Origin: Pleionea litopenaei
Lineage (GTDB): Bacteria > Pseudomonadota > Gammaproteobacteria > Enterobacterales > Kangiellaceae
Direction of reading: 5' to 3'
Assembly: GCF_031198435.1 (NCBI RefSeq)
Contig: NZ_CP133548.1
Location: 2,013,501-2,077,500, forward strand
DNA: 64,000 bases
Every line of letters starts with the position of its first letter. Position 1 is the stretch's first letter. The position numbers and the translations under genes were made by a program. Of the stretch, positions 54,182 to 64,000 are shown one piece after another. A model generated the notes under the pieces. That model saw only the letters and a list, made by a program, of their open reading frames with translations. It was not told where the DNA came from and searched no databases.

Positions 54182-54715
54182 TTAGCCTTTCTCTACCTGA
54201 CCGAACTCAAGTTCAACCGGTGTAGAACGACCAAAAATTAGTACCGATACTTGCAGTCGGTTTTTCTCGTAATTAACCGACTCAACGGTCGCATTGAAGT
54301 CTGCAAATGGGCCATCGATAACGCGAACCACTTCACCTGGTTCAAATAGCGTTTTCGGTTTCGGCTTATCGCTGCTGTCTTCAACACGTTGTAAAATTGC
54401 GTTGGCTTCTCGCTCTGATATCGGCGCTGGTCGATCAGATGTACCACCAATAAACCCAAGCACTCGTGGCGTTTCACGCACTAAATGCCAAGACTCATCG
54501 CCCATATCCATTTCTACTAATACGTAGCCAGGAAAGAATTTGCGTTCACTTTTACGCTTTTGTCCTGCGCGCATTTCGACGACTTCTTCAGTCGGAACTA
54601 GAATCTGACCAAACTTGTCTTCAAGCGAATGTAATTTGATTCGCTCTTCGAGCATGGTTTTTACTTTTGACTCGTAGCCAGAGTACGCTTGTACGACATA
54701 CCAACGTTTCGCCAT
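54182..54715 (-). CDS. nusG: Transcription termination/antitermination factor NusG
   Basis: A 177-residue factor with the N-terminal NGN domain ([22 protein letters not shown]) that binds RNA polymerase and a C-terminal KOW domain ([28 protein letters not shown]) that contacts Rho or S10. It follows secE by 10 bp. Confidence 0.99.
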   Translation of the reverse strand: MAKRWYVVQAYSGYESKVKTMLEERIKLHSLEDKFGQILVPTEEVVEMRAGQKRKSERKFFPGYVLVEMDMGDESWHLVRETPRVLGFIGGTSDRPAPISEREANAILQRVEDSSDKPKPKTLFEPGEVVRVIDGPFADFNATVESVNYEKNRLQVSVLIFGRSTPVELEFGQVEKG

Positions 54716-54725
54716 TGTTTGCTCC

Positions 54726-55103
54726 CTATAGACTCATGACGGAGCTAACGCCCCAGCCAAGTAGCGAATCAACGCCCCATAAGAATAGCGACACCACAAT
54801 AACGAATAGGACAATAACTAAAGTGGTTTGAATGGCTTCTTGACGCGTCGGCCAAACAACCTTGCGAACTTCCATTCGTGACTCACGAGCAAAATTAATC
54901 GCTGTTTTGCCTTTACCAGTGGTAGACGCAATGAGCAAAGCCAATGCGATCAATCCGATGATAATGGCAACACGGATAACCAAAGACATAGAGTCTAATT
55001 GTTCCATGTAGTGATTACCGTATACAGCACCAGCAACCAACAACACAGCTGCCAGCCACTTTACAGTGTCTAACCCGGAAGATGTATTCGCTTCAGTACT
55101 CAC
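54726..55103 (-). CDS. secE: Protein translocase subunit SecE
   Basis: A 125-residue, three-span SecE of the E. coli type; the conserved [17 protein letters not shown] amphipathic helix precedes the last span. It pairs with SecY and is co-transcribed with nusG. Confidence 0.98.
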   Translation of the reverse strand: MSTEANTSSGLDTVKWLAAVLLVAGAVYGNHYMEQLDSMSLVIRVAIIIGLIALALLIASTTGKGKTAINFARESRMEVRKVVWPTRQEAIQTTLVIVLFVIVVSLFLWGVDSLLGWGVSSVMSL

Positions 55104-55130
55104 GTTAAATTTACCCTTAATATATACAAA

Positions 55131-55180
55131 GCAAGGCCGTAGCTCTTTTCCCTTTAAAAGGGATAGGAGCTAAGCCTTGC
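55131..55180 (-). repeat. Long imperfect hairpin between tRNA-Trp and secE
   Basis: A 50-base near-palindrome: the arms begin GCAAGGC and end GCCTTGC, the middle has TAGCTC/GAGCTA pairing and the tip has CCCTTTTAAAGGG. On the minus strand it is followed by TTTGTAT. It may separate tRNA-Trp from secE by RNase III cleavage or act as a partial terminator. Confidence 0.65.
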
Positions 55181-55185
55181 GAATT

Positions 55186-55261
<76 letters not shown>

Positions 55262-55302
55262 ATGCTCCCGAAAAAATCGGAAGACTTTGATAAAACCTTC
55301 GA

Positions 55303-56487
55303 TTACTCGATGATTTTAGCAACAACACCCGCACCAACAGTACGGCCACCTTCACGAATCGCGAAGCGTAAACCTTCGTCCATCGCAATCGGTGCAATTA
55401 ACTCTACTACCATCTTGATGTTGTCGCCTGGCATAACCATCTCAACACCTTCTGGAAGCTCTACCGCACCTGTTACATCAGTCGTACGGAAGTAGAACTG
55501 TGGACGATAGCCTTTGAAGAATGGTGTATGACGACCACCTTCATCTTTCGACAATACGTACACTTCTGATTCGAACTTAGTGTGTGGCGTGATAGTTCCT
55601 ACGTGTGCCAATACTTGACCACGCTCTACGTCTTCACGCTTAGTTCCACGTAGTAATACACCTACGTTGTCGCCTGCTCGACCTTCGTCAAGAAGCTTAC
55701 GGAACATTTCTACACCAGTTACTGTTGTCTTAACCGTGTCTTTGATACCTACGATTTCAACTTCTTCACCAACTTTTACGATACCTTGCTCTACACGACC
55801 AGTAACAACTGTACCACGGCCTGAGATTGAGAATACGTCTTCGATTGGTAACAAGAATGATTGGTCAATCGCACGCTCTGGCTCTGGAATGTACTCATCC
55901 AAAGCTTTTGACAATTCGATGATTTTCGCTTCGTAGTCCGCGTCACCTTCTAACGCTTTAAGCGCTGAACCACGGATAACTGGCGTGTCGTCACCTGGGA
56001 ATTCGTAAGCGTCTAATAACTCACGTACTTCCATTTCAACTAGCTCTAACAACTCTTCGTCGTCTACCATGTCACATTTGTTTAAGAAAACAATGATCTT
56101 TGGTACACCAACCTGACGTGATAACAAGATGTGCTCACGTGTTTGTGGCATTGGGCCGTCAGCTGCTGAACAAACTAAGATCGCGCCGTCCATTTGAGCA
56201 GCACCGGTGATCATGTTTTTAACGTAGTCAGCATGTCCTGGGCAATCAACGTGCGCGTAGTGACGAGCTTCTGTTTCGTACTCTACGTGCGAAGTTGCGA
56301 TTGTAATACCACGCTCTTTTTCTTCTGGCGCATTGTCGATTTCATCGAATGCACGTGCCGCACCACCGAAAGTCTTTGACAATACAGTACACATTGCTGC
56401 AGTCAAAGTGGTTTTACCGTGGTCAACGTGGCCAATGGTTCCCACGTTTACGTGGGGTTTATTACGTTCAAATTTTTCCTTAGACAT
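55303..56487 (-). CDS. tufB: Elongation factor Tu (tRNA-tufB operon copy)
   Basis: A 394-residue EF-Tu identical in protein to the copy at 38.5 kb; the DNA differs at only about four sites. The frame is open upstream to 56625 through the tRNA-Thr, but the real start is 56487 ([18 protein letters not shown]), with a Shine-Dalgarno-like GGGAGGC just upstream. Confidence 0.99.
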   Translation of the reverse strand: MSKEKFERNKPHVNVGTIGHVDHGKTTLTAAMCTVLSKTFGGAARAFDEIDNAPEEKERGITIATSHVEYETEARHYAHVDCPGHADYVKNMITGAAQMDGAILVCSAADGPMPQTREHILLSRQVGVPKIIVFLNKCDMVDDEELLELVEMEVRELLDAYEFPGDDTPVIRGSALKALEGDADYEAKIIELSKALDEYIPEPERAIDQSFLLPIEDVFSISGRGTVVTGRVEQGIVKVGEEVEIVGIKDTVKTTVTGVEMFRKLLDEGRAGDNVGVLLRGTKREDVERGQVLAHVGTITPHTKFESEVYVLSKDEGGRHTPFFKGYRPQFYFRTTDVTGAVELPEGVEMVMPGDNIKMVVELIAPIAMDEGLRFAIREGGRTVGAGVVAKIIE

Positions 56488-56580
56488 GAGAAGCCTCCCA
56501 AAGCGTCTAGAAGATTTGTGGTTAATATTACGTTTCTTTAAGCGCCCGGGATAAGCTAAGCCATACCCGAAAGCAAAAAA

Positions 56581-56656
56581 TGGTGCTGATAGGCAGATTC
56601 GAACTGCCGACCTCACCCTTACCAAGGGTGCGCTCTACCAACTGAGCTATATCAGC
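56581..56656 (-). tRNA. thrT: tRNA-Thr (anticodon GGT)
   Basis: A 76-nt cloverleaf with encoded CCA; acceptor GCTGATA/TATCAGC and anticodon loop TTGGTAA. It is just upstream of tufB, as in E. coli. Confidence 0.97.
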
Positions 56657-56672
56657 ATCATGTCTTAAATAC

Positions 56673-56746
<74 letters not shown>

Positions 56747-56774
56747 AAATGCCGATCATCGGCTCAGTAGAAAC

Positions 56775-56858
56775 TGGTGGAGGGGGCTGGATTCGAACCA
56801 GCGAAGCTTTCGCGTCAGATTTACAGTCTGATCCCTTTGGCCGCTCGGGAACCCCTCC
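56775..56858 (-). tRNA. tyrU: tRNA-Tyr (anticodon GTA)
   Basis: A class II tRNA of about 84 nt with a long variable arm (GACGCGAAAGCTTCG region) and anticodon loop CTGTAAA. The acceptor stem starts GGAGGGG and CCA is encoded. Confidence 0.96.
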
Positions 56859-56914
56859 GAATTTTCAATCTCCGTTACTGCCTTCAGCAGACAACTGGAG
56901 TCAAAGAGCCGCGC

Positions 56915-56943
56915 ATAATGCCAATTTGGCAGTAAAATTGCAA
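56915..56943 (-). promoter_or_regulatory. Promoter of the tRNA-Tyr-Gly-Thr-tufB unit
   Basis: On the minus strand TTGCAA (56938-56943) is 17 bp from CATTAT (56915-56920), followed by a GCGCGGC discriminator typical of stringently controlled stable-RNA promoters. About 57 bp upstream of the mature tRNA-Tyr. Confidence 0.7.
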
Positions 56944-56999
56944 CTTATTCTGGCTAATTCACGCCATTTAGACGATTTTTAGCTGGAAGCACTCTTTGT

Positions 57000-57026
57000 A
57001 AAAAGCAGGCCTCTGGCCTGCTTTTT
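57000..57026. terminator. Terminator between tRNA-Thr(TGT) and tRNA-Tyr
   Basis: GCAGGCC/GGCCTGC stem (57005-57011 and 57015-57021) with a three-base loop and A/T runs on both sides, so it can work on the minus strand. It separates the first tRNA from the other tRNAs and tufB. Confidence 0.75.
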
Positions 57027-57032
57027 GATGTT

Positions 57033-57108
<76 letters not shown>

Positions 57109-57142
57109 TTCACTATTTGGGAGCCCCCAAAAGTGAGGCGCA

Positions 57143-57171
57143 ATTTTAGCGACATGATTTGCAAATGGCAA
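57143..57171 (-). promoter_or_regulatory. Promoter of tRNA-Thr(TGT)
   Basis: On the minus strand TTGCCA (57166-57171), a 17-bp spacer and TAAAAT (57143-57148) precede a TGCGCCTC discriminator, about 35 bp before the mature tRNA. Confidence 0.7.
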
Positions 57172-57179
57172 TGCTTTGT

Positions 57180-57983
57180 TTACATTTTTTTTAATTCTTT
57201 CAAAGCGTTGGTTAATAATCCTTCAAACACTAACAAGGGGACATAGGTAATATTCTCAGATTCCTCACTTATCTCTTTGATAAGTAAGTCTTTTATCAAC
57301 TCTCCATCGCCTCCAGTCAAAATCACCTTGGGAAATCCATTAGCGCTTAATTGTCTTGAGATCTTTTCAACAAGCGCGACAATCTGGGTAACTATTCCAT
57401 TAAACACACACGTTTGCGTGTTTTGGCCGAGCTCAACCGACACCTCAGGGCGGATTTGACCACTATGAACTTGCTCAGTATTGCTAAGCAGGGCGTTTAA
57501 CTGCTTGTTTAAGCCAGGAAGAATGAACCCTCCCATATGTTGCCCGGTCTCTAGCACTGCGTCGAGGGTAATCGCGGTGCCACAATCAACAACGATGAAG
57601 CTTTGTCCTTGGCTGCGACGATAACCTGCGATCATCGCCAACCAACGATCAATGCCCATTGCAGTTGGATCTGAGTAAGCATTAACTAACCCCTCAAACG
57701 CAGATTCACTGACAACGCAATGTACTCTGTATTTCTCTCTTAATATATCAACGATTGGTTCGCTGACCGATGGCTTCACACTAGCAACAACAATAGGTGT
57801 CGAACTTGAGGGTAAGTCTTTACTTATCTGTTCGACAATTTGAATTGCAGATAACTCGTAACCACAAGCTCGCCATTCTTGGTTCAAACTATTTTCACCA
57901 GAAACCGCCCAAGCATCTGCGTCAGAATCGGAGACAGCCAACCACTTAGTTCGGGTATTACCGAAATCAACCAGTAACATCAT
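57180..57983 (-). CDS. coaX: Type III pantothenate kinase
   Basis: A 267-residue ASKHA-fold kinase for the first step of coenzyme A synthesis. It shows the phosphate-binding MLLVDFGNTRTKW, the MGIDRWLA motif and the VVDCGTAITLDAV loop. The frame is open to 58037, but the ATG at 57983 gives the standard N-terminus and has GAG six bases ahead; it overlaps birA by 17 bp. Type III enzymes are not inhibited by CoA and use a monovalent cation. Confidence 0.95.
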   Translation of the reverse strand: MMLLVDFGNTRTKWLAVSDSDADAWAVSGENSLNQEWRACGYELSAIQIVEQISKDLPSSSTPIVVASVKPSVSEPIVDILREKYRVHCVVSESAFEGLVNAYSDPTAMGIDRWLAMIAGYRRSQGQSFIVVDCGTAITLDAVLETGQHMGGFILPGLNKQLNALLSNTEQVHSGQIRPEVSVELGQNTQTCVFNGIVTQIVALVEKISRQLSANGFPKVILTGGDGELIKDLLIKEISEESENITYVPLLVFEGLLTNALKELKKM

Positions 57984-58929
57984 CAATGACTCGCAAACTA
58001 ATTTCTCCTCCGTAGAACGGCTGAACAGTGCCATCAACCTCGATTAAAATGGCACCGGTTTTGTCTATGCCTTTTGCCATACCCGTTGTCACGCGTTGTC
58101 CTCGAATGACATTAACCTGTTTCTGTAATAAGCAATCATAGCGTGGCCATTGAGTTAAAAACGGCGTTAGTCCTTCATCGTCAAACTGTCTTAAACCGGA
58201 TATTAAAGCAGAGCAAAGATTGACCACCATTTGATTTCGGTTGATTTGCGGTAGCATTGGCGACAAGTTACACCAGTCTTGTCCAACATCACTTAAAGAA
58301 GGCATGCTCCAATTAATACCAATTCCAATAACCACTTCGCTGTCTTGAGGACGGGTGAGCTCAACTAAAATTCCACCCAACTTTGCTTTGCCTATCTTTA
58401 AATCATTGGGCCACTTTAGACCAACCGATGATACGCCAATCGACTCAAGGAGAGAGGCTATCATAACGCCGACAGCGACACTCAGACCGGAAAGCTCTTT
58501 AGCACTTTTGGAAAATCGCGTTTTCACAGATAAGTAAATATTACGGGCAAATGGAGAATGCCAACTCTTACCTTGGCGACCTCGCCCCATTGACTGATAT
58601 TCTGAAAGACAAAAATGGAATTTTTTGCTTAATGGAATCGCTTGTAGTGCTTGATTGGTCGAAGCGATGCTTTGATAAACTTGAAGCGAATAGAGATTAG
58701 GATAAGCTTTTGTTAACTGCTCACAAATATGAGACTCACTCAGCAACTCAATGCCCTCTGGAAGTTTGTAACCTTTACCAGAGACACTAAAGACATCAAC
58801 ACCCATTGATCGCAACTCTTGTACATACTTCCAGACTGCCGTTCGAGACAAGCCAAGGTGCTGAGCCATAGATTCACCCGAGTGAAAATGACCGTCGCTT
58901 AAAAGATTAACTAATCTAGATAATGACAC
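57967..58929 (-). CDS. birA: Bifunctional biotin operon repressor / biotin-protein ligase
   Basis: A 320-residue protein. An N-terminal winged helix (LGLSRTAVWKYVQELRSMG) makes it a DNA-binding, biotin-sensing form. The ligase domain has GRGRQGKSWHSPF and LKWPNDL (adenylate and biotin binding), followed by the SH3-like C-terminal domain. It lies two bases after murB and overlaps coaX. Confidence 0.97.
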   Translation of the reverse strand: MSLSRLVNLLSDGHFHSGESMAQHLGLSRTAVWKYVQELRSMGVDVFSVSGKGYKLPEGIELLSESHICEQLTKAYPNLYSLQVYQSIASTNQALQAIPLSKKFHFCLSEYQSMGRGRQGKSWHSPFARNIYLSVKTRFSKSAKELSGLSVAVGVMIASLLESIGVSSVGLKWPNDLKIGKAKLGGILVELTRPQDSEVVIGIGINWSMPSLSDVGQDWCNLSPMLPQINRNQMVVNLCSALISGLRQFDDEGLTPFLTQWPRYDCLLQKQVNVIRGQRVTTGMAKGIDKTGAILIEVDGTVQPFYGGEISLRVIDDVTG

Positions 58930-58931
58930 AG

Positions 58932-59930
58932 CTAGATCACTCGAACTTCTTTTTCGAGCGCAATACCGAAGCGCGCTTTAACTTTTGCTAAGACAGTATC
59001 AGCAAGTTGATTGATTTGCTCACCAGAAGCACTTTTAAAATTAACAAGCACTAAAGCTTGATGTTCGTGAACACCGGCATCACCTTCGCGATAACCTTTT
59101 AATCCGAGTTGATCAATTAGCCAACCAGCCGCCAACTTTACGTTCGAGTCGTCCACCATATAAGTGGGCATATCGGGAAATTCTTGCTTTAGAGATTCAG
59201 CCAAGGACTTATCGACCACAGGATTTTTAAAAAAGCTACCGCCATTGCCTAAGCGTTTTGGATCAGGGAGCTTGGCTTGTCGAGTTTTAACGACGGTATC
59301 AAAAATATCTTTAGCGGTTAAATCGTTTGTTTCGAGTTGATTTAAGGGAGAATAATTTATCACGGGCTCGAATTGTCGCGATAACCTCAACGTGATTGAA
59401 ACTATTAACCATCGTCCTAGTTGCCGTTTAAACAAGCTGTCTCGATAACCAAATGCACACTCGTCAACATTGAAAGTACGAAACTCGCCCTTTTCTAAAT
59501 CAATGGCTTGCACACTGACTAATCGATCTTTTAGCTCAACACCATAAGCACCGATATTCTGAATGGGTGCTGCTCCCACCGTGCCAGGGATTAGCGCTAG
59601 GTTTTCGAGGCCGTATAGATTCTTTTTAAGACACGCTTCGACGAGTTGATGCCAATTTTCGCCCGCCATAGCCGTAACAAAAACAGAGGTATCATCGTTG
59701 TTTTCGTAAGTTACGCCTTTAATCGCAACATGAAACACATCACCTTCAACATCTTTGGTCAATAGAACGTTGGAGCCACCGCCAAGAATCAAAGGATTCC
59801 GGCTCTCATTGTATAACGTAATAAACTCACTTAGGTCTTCTAGCGAGTCTAATGTCCATAAGCGTTTTGCATTTGATCTGACGCCAAATGTATTGAATTC
59901 GGTTAGGTCTGCGTTATGAAGGCAATTCAC
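58932..59930 (-). CDS. murB: UDP-N-acetylenolpyruvoylglucosamine reductase
   Basis: A 332-residue FAD enzyme that makes UDP-N-acetylmuramate in peptidoglycan synthesis. FAD-binding segments NTFGVRSNAK, LGGGSNVL and GTVGAAPIQNIGAYG, the catalytic-site GYRDSLFK and NGGSFFKNPVV, and the C-terminal HEHQALVLVN place it in the E. coli-like type I class. First gene of murB-birA-coaX. Confidence 0.98.
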   Translation of the reverse strand: MNCLHNADLTEFNTFGVRSNAKRLWTLDSLEDLSEFITLYNESRNPLILGGGSNVLLTKDVEGDVFHVAIKGVTYENNDDTSVFVTAMAGENWHQLVEACLKKNLYGLENLALIPGTVGAAPIQNIGAYGVELKDRLVSVQAIDLEKGEFRTFNVDECAFGYRDSLFKRQLGRWLIVSITLRLSRQFEPVINYSPLNQLETNDLTAKDIFDTVVKTRQAKLPDPKRLGNGGSFFKNPVVDKSLAESLKQEFPDMPTYMVDDSNVKLAAGWLIDQLGLKGYREGDAGVHEHQALVLVNFKSASGEQINQLADTVLAKVKARFGIALEKEVRVI

Positions 59931-60428
59931 GTTGTTATTCCTTTGATTAACCCCGATATCTTACCACATAAGTCTCATTTAGCAGCGCAGGGATAAGTCT
60001 TAATAGATCGATAAAACGAAAGGTTCAATGCATTCTTTAATGCAGCAATTAGATAAAAAACTCTAAGAAGTCGACTTAGCTAAATTCCGGGCATCTTGCC
60101 CTGATTTACATGGAAGTAGTGAATGCAGGTTTTGCAGGAGCATAAACCTGCCCACCCCCAATGTCTCTAATAAAGAGTTCTGCTCCATATTTCTAATAAA
60201 GAGTTGTAACCATCGTCGTGCCTCTGATCACCATGGATGGTGGGAATGCGACCGAATCTTCTGGAAAGATTCTCGCCGATGTTCACCAAGATTTGTCCGG
60301 AGCCAATCAGAACAGCGTTAGCTGGCCTGCGTAGCAGGTGAGCAACAAGGACGTTGCGAATAAATTCGCTCCCGGCGAATTTGTCACATGGCCCTTCAAA
60401 GCAATTCTAGGTTCATAAAATTTTAATC
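59931..60428. other. Gene-free spacer with clustered palindromes
   Basis: No supported gene. It holds a TCTAATAAAGAGTT direct repeat (60166-60179 and 60192-60205) and a run of short hairpins: GCAGGTTT/AAACCTGC, CACCAT/ATGGTG, GAATCTT/AAGATTC, CCTGC/GCAGG and AAATTCGC/GCGAATTT. The pattern suggests a structured intergenic repeat; its relation to the rRNA operon is unknown. Confidence 0.5.
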
Positions 60429-60460
60429 AAAAAAAAGCCCATCCGTTTGGATGGGCTCTT
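60429..60460 (-). terminator. rRNA operon terminator (distal)
   Basis: AGCCCATCC/GGATGGGCT stem (60436-60444 and 60449-60457) with a GTTT loop, followed on the minus strand by T8. It closes the rRNA transcript after the truncated 5S copy. Confidence 0.88.
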
Positions 60461-60470
60461 TTCTGATTAA

Positions 60471-60527
60471 ATGCCTGGCGATGACCTACTCTCACATGGG
60501 GCGGTGCGACGATTCGCGACCCCACTA
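60471..60527 (-). pseudogene. Truncated second 5S rRNA copy with a 16-base insert
   Basis: The 3' end of 5S (60471-60501) is repeated exactly after the complete 5S. The GTGGGGTC/CCCCATG hairpin that normally has a single T at its tip instead contains GCGAATCGTCGCACCG. Upstream of GTGGGG the similarity to 5S ends, so most of the gene is missing. Confidence 0.8.
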
Positions 60528-60548
60528 AAAAACGGGTCTCCCAAAAGG

Positions 60549-60586
60549 AAAAACCCGAACCACCTTGCGATGATTCGGGTTTGAAT
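60549..60586 (-). terminator. Terminator-like hairpin after the complete 5S rRNA
   Basis: AACCCGAA pairs with TTCGGGTT around a 14-base loop, followed on the minus strand by TTTCC. It lies between the complete and the truncated 5S genes. Confidence 0.7.
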
Positions 60587-60589
60587 TAA

Positions 60590-60709
60590 ATGCCTGGCGA
60601 TGACCTACTCTCACATGGGGAGACCCCACACTACCATCGGCGCTGAACGTTTTCACTTCTGAGTTCGAGAAGGGATCAGGTGGTTCCCGTTCGCTAATGT
60701 CACCAGGCA
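60590..60709 (-). rRNA. rrf: 5S ribosomal RNA
   Basis: About 120 nt, with complementary ends TGCCTGG and CCAGGCA and the conserved internal segment containing CCGATGGTAGTGTGGGG. It follows 23S by about 125 bp in the usual 16S-23S-5S order. Confidence 0.96.
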
Positions 60710-60833
60710 AAACTGGCTGATATTTCATCCGACGCTTACACGTCGTCTGTCTTCAATTCGGTTAATTATTTGATTCACACAAGTCAGTTGCGCTTTTACA
60801 TCCTCAGATGTAAAGACCATTTGGGTGTTATAT

Positions 60834-63720
<2,887 letters not shown>

Positions 63721-63822
63721 ATATAACCCCAAAGGGTCTTATAATCTTGCAACTTGATTTTTTCGCCTTAGATTGTTCAATTAGATCAATCCAAAACGCT
63801 TGTGTGACTCAAATTAACCAAA

Positions 63823-63835
63823 TTGTTAAAGAACA
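63823..63835 (-). promoter_or_regulatory. boxA antitermination element in the 16S-23S spacer
   Basis: Minus-strand TGTTCTTTAACAA differs from the E. coli boxA TGCTCTTTAACAA at one base and lies about 100 bp before 23S. It binds the NusB-S10 complex to keep polymerase Rho-resistant. Confidence 0.85.
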
Positions 63836-63919
63836 GTTCTGAAATATCAGAAACAAACATTAATCTCTCAACACTTGTTTCTAACATCTCTTACTTAGAC
63901 ACTGACACCATCTTTTAAA

Positions 63920-64000
63920 TGGTGGAGTTATGCGGGCGGTGCGACGATTCGCTCGTGTGCGAGTCCAATCGAATCGCAGACCAACGCTTAACCACCGAAT
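63920..64000 (-). pseudogene. tRNA-Ala-like 3' end with inserted hairpin (cut by window edge)
   Basis: The sequence ends in CCCGCATAACTCCACCA, the 3' part of a tRNA-Ala acceptor and T arm, and has GGTCTGCGATTCGAT upstream as the 5' T arm. About 31 bases, including GCGAATCGTCGCACCG and a CTCG-CACA-CGAG hairpin, are inserted in the T loop, and no Ala anticodon arm is recognisable before it. The remaining sequence lies outside the window, so whether a functional tRNA exists is unknown. Confidence 0.5.

Noticed and set aside
56488..56625. Long N-terminal extension of tufB
   Set aside because: It translates the tRNA-Thr gene; the first copy of tuf has no such extension, and the normal EF-Tu start is at 56487.

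Overview
The window is chromosomal DNA from a gammaproteobacterium with moderate GC. The evidence is E. coli-type ribosomal protein operons, the tRNA-Thr-Tyr-Gly-Thr-tuf cluster, tolC next to waaA, an RnfH/RatA/SmpB cluster and a proteobacterial-type 23S and 5S rRNA. The style fits the Kangiella/Pleionea/Aliikangiella side of the class, but I cannot fix the genus from this sequence alone. Almost all of the translation and transcription machinery lies on the minus strand.

Region by region, left to right. 1-5.5 kb: end of a TolC-like outer-membrane protein, waaA (Kdo transferase), a small membrane protein, rnfH and ratA, smpB with an overlapping LysM/TPR lipoprotein, and a DUF1338 (2-oxoadipate dioxygenase/decarboxylase family) enzyme. 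5.5-19.5 kb: complete alpha, spc and S10 operons, read from right to left as rpsJ-rplC-rplD-rplW-rplB-rpsS-rplV-rpsC-rplP-rpmC-rpsQ / rplN-rplX-rplE-rpsN-rpsH-rplF-rplR-rpsE-rpmD-rplO-secY-rpmJ / rpsM-rpsK-rpsD-rpoA-rplQ, with recognisable promoters for each block and an attenuator-like hairpin in the S10 leader. 19.5-38.5 kb: an accessory block lying exactly between rpsJ and tuf. It holds a second EF-G, an AEC transporter, trhO, a DUF6491 lipoprotein, a four-gene MacAB-like efflux system, a membrane-anchored receiver protein, a DUF1963 gene split at a slippery heptamer, a PQ-loop-like/TerB-like membrane protein, the hpd-VOC-phhA aromatic amino-acid operon with TyrR-like and FNR-like boxes, and a catalytically dead HtrA-like protein. 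38.5-55.1 kb: the str operon (rpsL-rpsG-fusA-tuf) and the rif block (secE-nusG-rplK-rplA-rplJ-rplL-rpoB-rpoC). 55.2-57.1 kb: tRNA-Trp, the second tuf and four tRNAs. 57.2-59.9 kb: coaX, birA, murB. 60.4-64 kb: the 3' part of an rRNA operon (23S, 5S, a truncated extra 5S, terminators), cut by the window edge inside a tRNA-Ala-like remnant.

The minus-strand core supplies the ribosome, RNA polymerase, elongation factors and Sec translocon. Several transcription units begin with a strong sigma70-type promoter followed by a GC-rich discriminator, as expected for growth-rate-controlled genes. The two tuf genes encode identical proteins and differ at only about four bases. The most unusual items are the DUF1963 gene split at a T TTA AAA heptamer, the HtrA-like pseudoprotease, the predicted PQ-loop/TerB fusion, and a 16-base element shared by a truncated 5S copy and a disrupted tRNA-Ala-like sequence in the rRNA operon.
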